DNA of 64,000 nucleotides from Nemophila menziesii (lineage: Eukaryota > Streptophyta > Magnoliopsida > Boraginales > Hydrophyllaceae), in the NCBI GenBank assembly GCA_029959085.1, contig JARWIR010000042.1:5798544-5862543 (forward strand), written 5' to 3'. The first letter of the stretch is position 1. Every line of letters starts with the position of its first letter. A program made the position numbers and the translations under genes. Shown piece after piece: positions 21,512 to 33,641 of this stretch. The notes under the pieces were generated by a model, which did not search any database, was not told the DNA's origin, and saw only the letters and a program-made list of their open reading frames with translations.

Positions 21512-22968
21512 AGACCCCAAACTCAAACCTTTGTCGTCCCGACAAAGTAAAAAAAAAGGATCTTTTAGGTGAACGCGGAAGGTAGAATCTAGTAAATATT
21601 CCCAAATCACAACTTAAAACAAATATCATATAGTATAATCTAGGAATTAATATACACATACACTTACCATGCAAAATCAAACACAAAATAATATCAATCC
21701 AAAATTAATTCCACAATGCTAGAAGGTTACGCTTATTACTTATCTCAAGATGGTGGCTATAGGGTGTCCCTTGATCTTTACTTGCTTTGAACGCTCCACT
21801 TAGCATACTCCCTATTAACTCGATGTGTATCTAGGAATCACGAGGTCTTTACGGTTTTAGCGTAGGCTTAGGGACAGTATGGTATGTATATTTGGTAAAT
21901 TTGAAGTGAGCTTTTGGCTCTCTCTCCTCACTTACAATCAACAAACTGTCCAAGAGCTTGAGTGTACGAATAACTTTCTCACTCAACCCATTTGACGCAC
22001 TAATGTAGCGTCCCCAAATTAAGCCAATAAGCACTAAGGATGATTCACATAAAATTTCCACTTTGCCGGTTTGAATATATTTTCTTTTCAAATCATTTTT
22101 CTTTTGTATAGCTATGACTCTATTTTTTAATGTTGAGATATCATGCTATTTTTTCATAGTTATGCCTTTTCATAACTTTAGCTCGTAGCTTCTTTTTCAT
22201 TCACTATTACCCCGGCAAAGGGTTACAATATAATAAACCTGTGAATCATCATCAAAATATAGCACATAGCACAATTGATAAGCTCAAAAATCCCAACCCA
22301 ATATAAATTCCCATATAGTGGACCCACCACCCTAAACTCAATCTCAAGATAGGAAGTCTCAGGATCGTGATTCAAGTGCGGGTCATATGGGCATGCCTAA
22401 TAATCTAAAGGGATATTGGCTTATAATGTGGCGACAAAAGAAAGGCTTAAAGGCTTGAAATTTGGCTAAGGCGGATATAATTAATTCAGGGATAGAAGGC
22501 CAAAAAGGATTCAAAGGGCTAACAAAGAACTGCCTCTATCGTTTTCCTATCTACACAGCTTGCCTCTAGTTCATACCTAAGTGGGTTCTCTACTCATTTA
22601 GATCTCACGTTCTACAAACCACCCATTATCCTTAAGCACAAGTTTACTTCTTTTGCATTGTTCATTAATTCTTCATATCAATTATCTCATATTTGCATGC
22701 AATAAAAGTGCGGTTTACACTAACTCCTAAAGTCAACTATTTTCTATCATAAATTCATGAAAAGCATGCTTGATGGGGGCATTTAAAATCTCTACAGTCA
22801 ACACAACCCTAAGATTAATTTTATTGAAAGCATGTAAAACAAAAAAAATTGGGATGAGGCAACGAACCCCACCCCAAACTCAAAAGTGAGTCGTGTCCCC
22901 ACGACTCGAAAAAGACTCAATAAAGCAATAAAATTAAACTAAACTACCTACCTAGTGCCTACCATCAA
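21512..22968 (-). other. E2 PPT and 3' noncoding region
   Basis: Contains the PPT (21512-21522), the pre-PPT hairpin TTTGTCG/TCC/CGACAAA (21530-21546, plus strand), the CTTTGCCGG pair (22061-22069 and 22212-22220), a PPT-like tract near 22325-22342, the GAGTCGTG hairpin (22888-22907, perfect stem, GGGA loop in the element sense) and a PPT-like tract at about 22869-22882. No ORF is credible. Confidence 0.75.
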
Positions 22969-23250
22969 TTAATAAGAAGAATTAGAATGGGGTACCTGGC
23001 CATAAAGATCCATCATGTCCTCTTCTGAAGAAGAAGAATAATTATCAATATCCATGTTCGTAGTTACCTCTTCCATTGTTGACTCAATCTGTGTAATTTC
23101 CACCCAAAGTGCTCTGTTTTCTTCTCTTAAAAGCTCGACTCCATGTTGCAATTTGATAGCCCATGGGGGAATACAAGAATTAGTTTGAGAGGAAGAAGAA
23201 CCTTGATCTTGAATTTGTGTCTTTTCTTTAGGCTTTGATGAAACCCTCAT
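22969..23250 (-). pseudogene. Remnant of the E2 env-position ORF
   Basis: A 93-aa frame located as the ORF of E1 is, between the internal PPT-like tract (23434-23447) and the 3' noncoding region. It keeps only a helical segment (VELLREENRALWVEITQIES) followed by a Ser/acidic patch. The plant transposon-protein core seen in E1 is gone, so this is probably a deletion derivative. Confidence 0.45.
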
Positions 23251-23759
23251 CCTTGCTGTTAATTTCTTGTGTAGTGGTTGTGCAGGTGCCTCTTCCTTTT
23301 GTATTTCTTCATTAGGCTCATCAAGATTGATGGCCTTTTAAATTGTAGAACCAGGCAAATTTTTGTTCTTCCCTAGGATACAACACTTCCTTTTATAATC
23401 CATAGCATCAGTTCTGTTTGTCATGTTTGATTAGACCCCAAACTCAAGTTATACCAAGGATAGAATAAAATTAAGAGAACTTGGTGTAGCTTGAATTTCT
23501 TGCTTGGATTAGATGAAAGAAGAAGGTTTCTTGATGAATCTTGGAAGAATTCTTGAAAGCTTGATGATCTTGATGGTGTTTAATGGTATATTGTGATGAA
23601 TTTGATGAAGAGGATGTGTTTATGGAGGATGGAGGAGAGAATTATTGATGTTATTGTGTTTGTTGTAAGCTTCAAGGTCTATTTATAAGGTTGGGAGCTG
23701 GAAAATTCGTATGGGAGAGGCTAGGGTTTGCACTTGATAAGGTAAGAAGTGTATAAGGC

Positions 23760-24180
23760 AGCAATCTCTTCAAACCGCCATGCTGACCGGCATAGCGGGG
23801 TTAATGGCCGGCATACCGGTTCTGGACGTGTGTCTTTTCATTACATTCTGCCTTGAATCCGAGTCGCTACCCGAGGCCACGTGTTTCCTGTTCGCCGGCA
23901 TACCAGGGATATCCACCGGCATGCCGGTGCTGCTTTTTATCCAGGGGCGGACTCCGTCAAAATACCCGAGCTACCCGAGGGCACGGGTTTTTCTTCTGGC
24001 CGGCATACCGGAAATATCGGCGGCATGCCGGTGCGACTTGTCAAATTTTCTCTACCTCTCGGCAAACAACCCGAGCCTTAGACCCGTGGGCACGTGTTTC
24101 TGCTCCACCGGCATGCCGGTGGTCTGGCCGGCTAGCCAGTCAGAGCAGCAGATTATTCTTTTCCATTCCTTAGCCCCCCA
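23760..24180. repeat. GC-rich palindromic island of E2
   Basis: About 400 bp, much richer in GC than its surroundings. It holds repeated CCGGCATRCCGG palindromes, including an 18-bp perfect one at 24105-24122 (CCACCGGCATGCCGGTGG). Three degenerate units of about 110 bp begin ACCCGAGGCCACGTGTTT, ACCCGAGGGCACGGGTTT and ACCCGTGGGCACGTGTTT. It lies between pol and the env-position remnant. The overlapping ORFs look like by-products of GC richness. Confidence 0.7.
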
Positions 24181-24359
24181 AACTCAATTCCTGCACCATT
24201 AATACACTACCTTTCTCATTTATTTTAAAAGTAGACACTAAAACTCGACACTAACTTGAAATTATACACTAGGAATTGAAAAACATAAAGTAATAAACTA
24301 ATATACAATGAACTGGCTTTTGTTTAACGTCATTAAGCTCGACGGGTTACCTCTCGCAT

Positions 24360-27300
24360 CTAATCAGCCTCAAGGAGGTACATGACCTCCCCAGGATGTG
24401 GATCAACTCTGCGATTGGTATCTTTACCTACATGGTAAAGTTTCAGACGATGCCCATTCACCATAAAGGTGCGTTGCTCGTCTGGATTCTCGATCTCTAT
24501 AGCTCCATGCGGCGTAACTTTGGTCACTACGAACGGACCAAACCACTTTGACCTCAAATTGCAAGGATAATTGCTGAACTTGGAGTTATATTTGAGGACC
24601 ATCTGTCCAACTTTGAATTTCTTTTCACGAATGCGATTGTCATGCCATCTTTTCGTCTTCTCTTTGTAAAGTTTAGCATTCTCATAGGCATGAAATCGAA
24701 AGTCATCAAGTTCATTCAACTTCATCATATGATTATCCGCATCTAAGGTAGGATCCATGTTCATCTCCATATCGCCCAATAGGCACCCATTTCAAGCTCA
24801 AGAGGTAAGTGACAAGCCTTACCATAAACGATGTGATACGGAGATGCACCAACAGGCGTTTTGAACGCAGTACGATATGCCCACAACGCATCATCTAATT
24901 TCATTGACCAATCCTTGTGTATGGAACCAACTGTCTTCTCAAGAATGGATTTGATCTCTCGATTAGAGACCTCAGCTTGACCATTGGCTTGTGGATGATA
25001 CGCGGTAGATACACAATGCCTCACACCATACTTCTCTAGAACTGTCTTCAGGTATTTGTTCACAAAGTGTGTACCTCTATCACAGATAATAACTCTAGGT
25101 GTACCGTGTCTAGTGAAGATGTGTGACTTTAAGAACTTAATCACTACTCGCGAATCATTAGTATGTAGAGCTACAACCTCTACCCATTTAGACACGTAAT
25201 CAACAGTTAGTAGGATGTAAAGATTCCCGTTAGATGGTACAAAAGGACCCAGGAAATCAATACCCCATACATCGAATATCTCAACTTCTAGAACATTATT
25301 ACGTGGCATCTCATCTCTCTTAGATATATTACCAGTAAACTGGCATCTATGACACTTCTTGACATACTCATGACAATCCTTATGTAATGTAGGCCAATAA
25401 AAACCGGATTGTAGTACCTTTGCAGCTGTATGATCACCTTTGAAGTGTCCTCCGTATTGTGAATCATGACAACTACCAACAACGGACAGAATATCCCTAT
25501 CTGGTATGCATCTTCTCACCATCTGATCACTGCATGTTTTGTAGAGGAAAGGATCCTCCCAAAAGAATTGTTTAGCATGATGGACTAGTCTCTTTTTCTC
25601 TTGTGAGGTAGCTCCTTAAGGAAAAGAACCACTCACAATAAGATTTGCTATATCCGCATACCAGGGAGTTCCTAATGCATAAACTGAAAACAAACTCTCA
25701 TCAGGAAACTCTTCTCTTACCAACTCAGGTCCTCCATTAGATTCAGATTCTTCAAGACGCGACAAATGATCAGCAACCTGATTATCACAACCCTTTCGAT
25801 CCCGAATCTCTAAGTCAAACTCTTGTAACAGTAGTACCCATCTAATCAAATGCGGCTTCGCATCTTTCTTTTCCATAAGGTATTTAATCGCGGAATGGTC
25901 GGTAAACACAACAATTTTTGCCCCAAGAAGATAGGAACTAAATTTGTCGAATGCATACACTACAACTAGTAATTACTTCTCGGTTACGGTATAATTTATT
26001 TGAGCACTTGTGAAGGTTTTACTAGCATAGTAGATGGAATGAAATACCTTTTCTTTTCTTTGACCCAGAACATCACCCATGGCAAGATCACTAGCATCAC
26101 ACATAATCTCAAACAGAATTTTCCAATCAGGAGGTAATACAATAGGTGCAGAAATAAGCTTCTCTTTGATCTCGTTGAATTCCTTTATGCAAGCTTCATC
26201 AAAAAGGAATTTGGTGTCCTTTTCAAGTAAGTTACACAACGACTTAGAAATCTTAGAGAAGTCCTTGATAAAACGTCGGTAAAAACCAGCATATGACCCA
26301 AAAAGCTTCTTACCCCTTTTACAGAAATAGGAGGGGGAAGAGTCTTAATTACCTCAATCTTCGCACGATCAACTTCCAAACCAGCACTTGAAACCTTGTG
26401 ATACAACACTATACCCTCACGAACCATAAAGTGACACTTCTCCCAGTTCAAAACCAAATCGGTTTCCTTGCATCTAATCAATACCTTCTCCAAGATCCGT
26501 AAACACTCTTCAAAGTTATCACCAAACACTGAAAAGTCATCCATAAATACCTCAAGGAAATCATCAATAATGTCCCAGAAGATTGCCATCATACATCTTT
26601 GAAAAGTAGCAGGTGCATTGCATAATCCGAATGGCATCCTTCGGAAGGAAAAGGTACCAAAGGGACATGTAAAGGTTGTCTTGTGTTGGTCTTTTGGATC
26701 TACATAAATTTGATTGTATCCTGAATATCCATCCAAAAAGCAATAATATTCTCTCCCAGTTAGCTTGTCTAACATCTGATCAATAAACGGAAGACGGAAG
26801 TGATCTTTTCTGGTGGCCTTGTTCAACTTTCGATAATCCGTACACACTCTCCAACCAACAACAGATCTTGAGGGAGTGGCTTCATTCTGCTCGTTCAAGA
26901 TGATCGTGATACCACCCTTCTTTGGTACGCATTGAACTGGACTCACCCATTCGCTACTAGCTATGGTATAGATGATTCCCGCATCTAGCAACTTGATAAC
27001 CTCTTTCTTCACCACTTCCTTCACAGCTGGCATCAATCTTCTTTGCCCTTCAACTAAGCGCACTCTTTCATCGTCTAGAATGATTTTGTGTTGGCAATAG
27101 GAAGGACTAATACATTTGATGTCAGCAATAGTCCAACCAATCGCCTCTTTATTAGCTCTCAGTATGCGCAACAGTTTGTCTTCTTGAGGACCTGTTAAAG
27201 TAGCTGAAACAATAATAGGTAGAGTGTTGTTAGTACCTAAATAAGCATACCTCAAGTGTGACGGAAGCGGCTTTTCTTCTAGTTGCGGGGGAGATTCGAT

Positions 27301-27543
27301 AGATGGTTTCTTTTTAGATACGATCTCCCCTGGCTCTCGGACTGGCTCATAGGCGAGATGCCTATGTTTTATGTTTCTGGAATTCAAAGCAACCACAGTT
27401 TCGGTTAAGTCTTCCATCAACTCCGGTAAGTCAAGTGTTAGGGCCGCTTGCAAGATATCGTTAGAATTCATACAATCAAGTACTTCTTGCGTAGTCAAAT
27501 CAAGTACATCCATTACAATCTTCTTACCACTTCTAAGTGTCAC
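24360..27543 (-). pseudogene. E2 pol: RT, RNase H and integrase (mutated, no protease)
   Basis: The RT frame (27543-26185) follows a TLRSGK motif almost directly. It has WRVCTDYRKLN, TTFTCPFGTFSFRRMPFGLCNAPATFQ and the catalytic FMDDFSVFG, which is typical of Athila. RNase H (about 26239-25616) has MCDASD and a later [15 protein letters not shown]. Integrase (25522-24761) shows the HHCC finger ([12 protein letters not shown]) and D,D,E residues in [16 protein letters not shown] and [10 protein letters not shown]. Its C-terminal part (24779-24360) is in another frame. There are frame changes near 26200 and 24775 and in-frame stops near 25970 and 25616. No D-[ST]-G protease motif is visible between gag and RT, and the normal several-hundred-residue interval is reduced to about 70 residues. 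Confidence 0.85.
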
Positions 27544-29054
27544 TGCATTACAATCTTCTTGTTGCTTGGGTTCTTCAGTGTCAGACGTTGATTCAATTGT
27601 TTTGACACTTGAGCTAGCTGATTCTCTAACATCTTGAGTGTTGCGGCTGTGGCTTGTTGCTCTAGGCTAGCTTTTGTTTGAATATTGATTAGTGTCAAAA
27701 AGGTTTGCTGAACATCTAACACACCTTCTTGAGTTTGAGTAGGTAAAGCTTTCTGATTCATAGTCTCGGTGTAAGCGTCTTGAGGAGGTTGTCTCTGAGC
27801 TTGATTTCCGTACGCTTGTCCACCTTGGTAGTTGTTCTGAGGTCTTGGTTGAAAGTTGTTTCCTTGGGGACGTGGTTGATATGTATAAGTTGGATTAGCG
27901 GCCCTATTTGGATTCGAATATTGGAAACCCGGATGGTTTCTATTCGGTTGATAACCTTGACCACTTAAATTATAATTTCCTCGGTTGGACACAAACATTA
28001 CGGCTTCTGTATTGTGTGGACAATTCTCCCAATCATGATCTTGTGTACCGCAGTTAGAACACCCATAAACTTCTTGTGTAACATTAGCATCTGCTTTTCT
28101 ACCTGCAAAACTTTTTGTAACAGCTAGAGTAAGCTGTTCCAGTTGTTGCTCAAGTTTATTCTCCATGGCAGTGAATTTTTCTTCAATGAGAGCACTATTT
28201 TCTCCTCCACTTCGGATAGGTGTTCTCACATTATTCCAACCCATCTCATTTGTAACTGTTCTATTCAAAATAATCTTAGCATGGACTGGTTGTACCTGTA
28301 GAAATCCACCACCACAAAGCAAGTCTAGATCCTTTCTTGAAGAGCCATCAAGTCCTCTGTAAAATATCTTCATCTGTTGAATCTCTGTGAGGCCATGATC
28401 AGGGACTCTTCTCAAACAAATCTAAAATCTCTTCCAACTTCTACCCAAAGTCTCGTCTTGATCTTGTTTGAACGAAGTCAATTCGACTTGCGCATCTAAT
28501 CTCATATTTGATGGGTAGTATCTGTCGAAGAACGCAGTTTGTAATGCGTCCCATGTTGTAATTGCTCTGGGTTCGTGAGAATCATGCCATTCACTGGCTC
28601 CATCAATAACGAAATATCTAAAATTCGTAAAGTACATCTAATCTCTTGTTACTCCTTGCGTAATATAGGAATCTCAGATTTGCATGAACTTCTGTACAGC
28701 ACGGATTGGATCTTCGCCAGGTGCTCCTCGGAAATTTCCATAACTCTGAAATTGAGATAACATACCAGGATCGGGTATGAATCTCTCGGCATTAATATTT
28801 GTTGGGCCAATTCCGAGGGCAGGAGCTCGAAATGGAGCTTGTTAAGGGCCATTAACAAACCACGGATCATTGTTCTGAGGAGGCAGAACTTGTGGAACAA
28901 GAGGAACAACAGGAACAATAGGAGGATTGATCTCATCGGCCATTGCTTCTCTTACTAATTGCTCCTCTAACTCTTTTGCTTTAGCTTCTCTCTTTATTTT
29001 TTTTGCTTCTCGAACTAGGTTTTCGGGATTTGCAAGAATCACGATATCTTCACG
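27540..29054 (-). pseudogene. E2 gag with several in-frame stops
   Basis: One reading frame from a likely ATG at 29054 (MREDIVILANPENLV) to 27540. It is interrupted by stops at 28842-28844, near 28677 and 28638, and at 28422-28424. Conserved retrotransposon-gag features include ASEWHDSHEPRAITTWDALQ, FFDRYYPSN and VPDHGLTEIQQMKIFYRGL. A zinc knuckle follows (CSNCGTQDHDWENCP, about 28020-28065), then an Asn/Gln/Pro-rich linker. Gag would coat the element RNA. Frame changes to pol at 27540-27560, where GCATTACAATCTTCTT occurs twice 34 bp apart, probably marking the deletion that removed the protease. Confidence 0.8.
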
Positions 29055-29177
29055 CATATACCAAAACCTGTAAACCTGAGAAAGAAGGACAACCCAAAGC
29101 GTAAAACTGAAAAATAAAACTAAAACTAAACTAACAATTAAACTACTACATATTAACACCGGGGTGACACGCTACCG

Positions 29178-29195
29178 TCCCCGGCAACGGCGCCA
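29178..29195 (-). other. Primer binding site of E2
   Basis: In element sense the site is TGGCGCCGTTGCCGGGGA, a tRNA-Asp-type PBS used by many Athila/Tat elements, six bases from the 5' LTR end. E4 and E5 have C instead of T at position 9. Confidence 0.8.
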
Positions 29196-29201
29196 AAAAC
29201 T

Positions 29202-30959
29202 TGGTGGATCCTAGGGTGTTAGAAAATAAAGTGATAAATAAAGAGGAACCACAAACTCCAAGTGTACAGTTGTCCCAAGTAATATATGATAATCAAGTTC
29301 ATTCTCAGGGACGGACTAGGTTCAACCCAAATATTAATCAAGTAGTAAGAATAATTGCTAAACAGAAAACTAAAAGATAAGATTTTTGTTTGGTTTTTGT
29401 AAATTAAATATGCAAATAAAACAAAGACTAAAAGTAAATTAACTAGAAAGAAATAAATCAAATAAACGACTAACTTCAGATAAGAGAGATACTTGAGTCT
29501 CGCAAGGAATCCACTTAATCAATATAATCTTTGCTACGTTTAAGGGTAGAATTGGAATATAATATTAGCCGGGACTCTAATATCTCCTAGCCCCCTGTCG
29601 GGTGGACCTAGAAGCTATCCTAAAGTACTATAAACACTTGTATGGTCGAATATGCCTCTTCGGATGATATGATTTTACCTCTTTGGCCATGTAACTAGTT
29701 AAGCCTGTCGGTCAATAACGGACATTACACGGGTATTACCTAGATCTGTATTCAAACCCCCCTATCGGATGATCACTTCGCCACTAAAGTGAATAGCCCA
29801 AATACTAAAAGCTATTTCTAGTTGTTCCTAAAAGAAATAGTAATGAAAACAATGTAATATCCAATATATAAAACTCAATTCAATTTAAATCTAAACAATC
29901 CCAAATTCAAAACATAGATTAATTAATTTAGTTCATCCCTTTAATGCGATTCTCAAGTATATGGAAATTTAGCTCATAATAAAATTAAAGTCTGGAATTA
30001 AATGAAAGGAATTTATGTTCAAATACAAAAGATAAATTAATAACCTAAATGGTAGGATGACTGTTGATGGAAGAACAGGATTCCTCTAGCACTAGCTTCT
30101 CCTTCCCTTCTTGCTCTGACTTAAAAATCTTAAGCCTCTTGTGTAATTCTCTGAAGTGTGTGAAAAGAGGAGGCTAAGGGGTGTATTTATAGGTGTTAGG
30201 AAGCCCTAGGTCGAATTTACTTGGAGTGGAAGACAAGTTAAGAAGTCTTAAATTCGTAGCCCTAAATTCTAGGAAAGGTAAGTTTCTGCTGCTGATTTGT
30301 TTTGGTCATATCTCCTTCAATAATTTTCCGTTTGACGCGTTCCAATATTCGTAACCGTTTGTCTCGGAAAGCATTGGTGCAGACCACTAGCCCAAATTCC
30401 TAGCCAATCTTAACTTATGGACTCGTCTTTGAAACGTGGCTGGAATTTCATATTCATATGGCATTTTATCTTTTCCTTCTTTGTATATATCCTTCCTAAA
30501 TCTTTTTAATTCCATGTAAATCTTCTTTCCTTTACTTCTTTTACTTGACTTGGTCTCTAATTAATTACCATATATCTTTTAAAGCTTCACAATAAAAAAA
30601 ATAATTAAACCGCATATGCTTATAAAGAATAAATCAAAAATTCAAGAAATAGAAATAGGAAAGTGCACTCTAAAATTGGAAACTCGAGTAAAAATTCTTC
30701 CTAACACACTGAAATACCCTAAGACTTTAATTCCCACTTCTCCTCCTTGGATTGGTCTTTCATATTCAAGAACCTATTAACTTTGCACTAAAAATAGTCA
30801 AATTAACGCACAAAAGCTCAGAAACTGCAAATAGTTAAATTCCAAGGGGAGAAAGTGCAATATAATCAAATAAGCATAAAAGTATATCAAATAAGTCATT
30901 TATTCACCTAAAAGGATGTCTCCAAAGGGCTAATAATTAGGACAAATAGGGAGACATCA
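29202..30959 (-). repeat. 5' LTR of E2 (1758 bp, complete)
   Basis: On the plus strand it starts TGGTGGATCC beside the PBS and ends GGAGACATCA. A candidate TATA box is at 30184-30191. Because it is uninterrupted at TATCCAATA (29858-29866), it serves as the empty-site reference for the MULE insertion in the other LTR. The flanking CTCGT (30960-30964) should be one target-duplication copy. Confidence 0.9.
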
Positions 30960-31943
30960 CTCGTCTGGGTGATAGCCAAAAGTCTCCAACTACCCAATAC
31001 TTGATAAGGGAATGAATAGGAAACAAGCACAAATATATAAAGCAATTGAATAAATAAAAATTTAGTTCATTTCTATAAATTAATATCCCAAATATCCAAA
31101 ACAACCATAATAATCACTTAAGGTTCATACCCATTGCAAGTTTCAAACAATAAAATTTTATCTCATACTAAATAAATGAAAATGTAGTAAAAATAATGAT
31201 ATAATCATGTTCAGAAGATAAAATGGACTTGAATTAACCTAAATGATTCAGTTGTGAAATGGTGGAGAATGGTGAAATTTGGGTGAAAACCCTTATTCCC
31301 TCTTTCTCCAGGCGTGAAGCTTCTTTCTCTCCGAAATAAAATGATGTCTAATAAATGGATAATGAAAACAGCAGCTCTAAAATGCTTATATACTTGGTCT
31401 GAAAATGTTCTGGACCTAATTGTCTCACTTAGGTGGCTTAAAAATGGCCCAACCCGTTTTTGACCAATGTTGTCCAGGTCCGAGTCACGTTGGCAAAACT
31501 GACATAACTTTCTCGTCTCAATTCTGAATTGACTTCTGTCACCTCTCACTCGACACTGACTTCAACTAACATCTTAATCAAAAGTATTACTTCATAATCT
31601 CTAATAATTTTTTATGGTTACTGAAACAATGCGACGTCAAGACTTTTCCGGTAAATGCGCTAACTTTCCAAAAGTCACTTTAAGCTTACGCCTTGGCTTG
31701 GGTTTGGACTTCATTCTTTACTTCTCTTCATCTCCTTGGAATCTAGTGTCAACCATGTACCTAAAATCTATAGACTTAACACGTAATTAAAACACAAAAA
31801 CTCTATAAATAGCATTATGTCCAAAATAATATAGAAAAGTAGGATATGACAAATATTAGGGGAAAATACCTCACTTAGGTCCTGTAAACCCTAAAAAATA
31901 TGTCTCATTAGTAGATTAATCCTTCAAAAAAGAGGACACATCA
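30960..31943 (-). repeat. E3: truncated LTR of another Athila-like element
   Basis: Ends AGGACACATCA at 31943 on the plus strand, so in element sense it starts TGATGTGTCCTC. A second partial inverse motif (GAGACATA) lies about 35 bases in, as in the other LTRs. Its left part is missing at the E2 insertion. No internal region is in the window. The ORF inside it (31211-31549) has no family resemblance. Confidence 0.6.
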
Positions 31944-33641
31944 AGGGGTATCTCTAGGTACCAGAAGAGGTGGTCGGGTTTGAGTTTTGCACCTTGCGGA
32001 ATAAAACAGTGTGGTAACCAGTTTTTGTTGAGTAAGTACCTTTAGATAAGGTGGGCCAAATAATCTTATCTTCTTCTCCTAATTCATGTAACAGGGTGCA
32101 TAAAATGATTTCATGCTAAGTAGGTTGGAAGATCGATTGGACGAGAGACACATTCCATCCAACACCATCATCAAGCAGGAGTTCTTAAACCTTTGTGATT
32201 GGAAACCCATCAGGTTTAGATATTAAATCATGGGCGGGAGCCATTTTTACTTCCAAATATTAGTGTTTTATCCGCTTCCAATTTGCATGATACAACCCTA
32301 TTTAAGTATGTCTCTTACAACAAGGATGCTAGTCTATGTCCAAGATTTGACTTTCTTTGTTGGCGCATACCAAAAAGGAGAGGTTCAAGAAGTAAATATT
32401 TTGTAGGAACTTAAATACGAGTGAGTCAAGATGGTTGAGAAGTCTCCAAGTCGTGGAGGAATGAGAGATAAGTTCATTGCTTCAAAGTCTCTGAAACCCA
32501 AGCCCTATTATTCTTTTGATTTAGAAAACTTGTATCATACTTTCCAATGTATACGTTTCTTTGCTCTTAATCCCTACCAAAACCGAGTTATCATATATTA
32601 AAGATCTTTGCATAATGTCTTTTAGAAGTGCATAATTGGCATACCATAATCTGGAAAACCACAAACTTGATCAATACATCCTTACCCCCGTGTGAAAGGA
32701 GTTTCTCTTTTCCCCATTGTATGATTAGAGAGTATGTCCTTTAGTTAGTAGATAATTTTGACTTTAGACCCGGTTTGGCTTATTGGGATACCCACATATT
32801 TCCCAATTTAATCCAGTCTATGTATCCTAAGAGTATTCACCGTGTGCTCGATCAAACCAGGCGACGTACCTTTGCTAAAGCAGACATTATATTTTCCAAG
32901 ATTCGCTCTTTATCCCGAGTCTTGACCACATACCTCGATGACCCTTTTGAAAGATTCAAGAAAAAGGGAGTCGTCCAAAAACAGAAGGTGAGAAAGAGTA
33001 GGGCATCCACTTGCAAGCTTAACTCTACAAATATTTCCTTCACTCATCTCAAAATTTATAAGGCTAACAAGAGATTTTGTCAAAAGGAAAAAGAGGAAGG
33101 GTGAGAGAGGGTATCCTTGTAGAATACCATTGGTGGTATGATAGAACCCACAATCTTTCCATTGATAGCTAATTGATAATTAACTGAAGAGATGCACTTT
33201 ATCATCCTTCCAATCCACGTATCATGAAAACCCAGTTTTCTAAGAACATCCTTCATAAAGTCCAACCGAACATGTTCATATGCTTTGACCATATCTAGTT
33301 TCACCGTATCATAGCGTTTGTTGGTTTTTGGGCCATATGGATGAAGTATGAGATATCATGTGCTAGAATGATGCTATCTTGAATTGCTATTAAGTTGACA
33401 AAAGCTGACTAGGTCAGAGATATGAGGGTATCAAGGAATGACTTAAGTCTTTCTGGCTAAAACCAAGGAGATGATTTTGTAGTCAAAACTAATATACAAG
33501 ATATGGCGGTAAACTTTGACTTTTACTTGAACATTTCCTTTTGGCAACAGTGTGATTATAGTCCAGTTGAGTGATTCAATGTCCAGTTTACCTTCAAAAA
33601 AAGAAGTAACCATGTCGAGGAGGTCGCGCTTTATAATGTGC
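31944..33641 (-). mobile_element. L1-type LINE, 3' part of ORF2 (degenerate)
   Basis: Minus-strand plant L1 reverse transcriptase remnants. Visible blocks are YKIISLVLA (about 33460-33490), KLDMVKAYEHV and WIGRMIKCISSVNYQLAINGK (33160-33304), the catalytic DDSLF (codons near 32967-32975) after a shift in a T run, GLGFRDFEAMN (about 32464-32505), and the later EEDKIIWP and GTYST-type segment near 32030-32080. Many stops and shifts make it dead. It is cut on the right by E4 and on the left by E3. Confidence 0.75.
33637..33641. repeat. Target duplication of E4, left copy (TGTGC)
   Basis: TGTGC directly precedes the E4 LTR start (TGGTGTGG) and is repeated at 47700-47704, right after the other LTR. 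Confidence 0.9.

Larger units (their letters stand above)
21512..30959 (-). mobile_element. E2: Athila-like Ty3/gypsy element, interior and 5' LTR
   Basis: Minus-strand element, read right to left: 5' LTR, tRNA-Asp-type PBS, gag, pol (RT, RNase H, integrase), GC-rich island, remnant env-position ORF, structured 3' noncoding region, PPT, then the 3' LTR fragment at 20400-21511. Gag and pol carry several in-frame stops and frameshifts, and the protease is absent, so E2 cannot be autonomous. It is inserted in LTR fragment E3. Confidence 0.9.

Noticed and set aside
23780..24202. Overlapping plus ORFs in the E2 GC island
   Set aside because: GC-rich, stop-poor repeats in all frames; no domain and no support in E4 or E5.
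32775..33104. Plus ORF in the LINE region
   Set aside because: Overlaps minus-strand RT motifs, which are recognisable.
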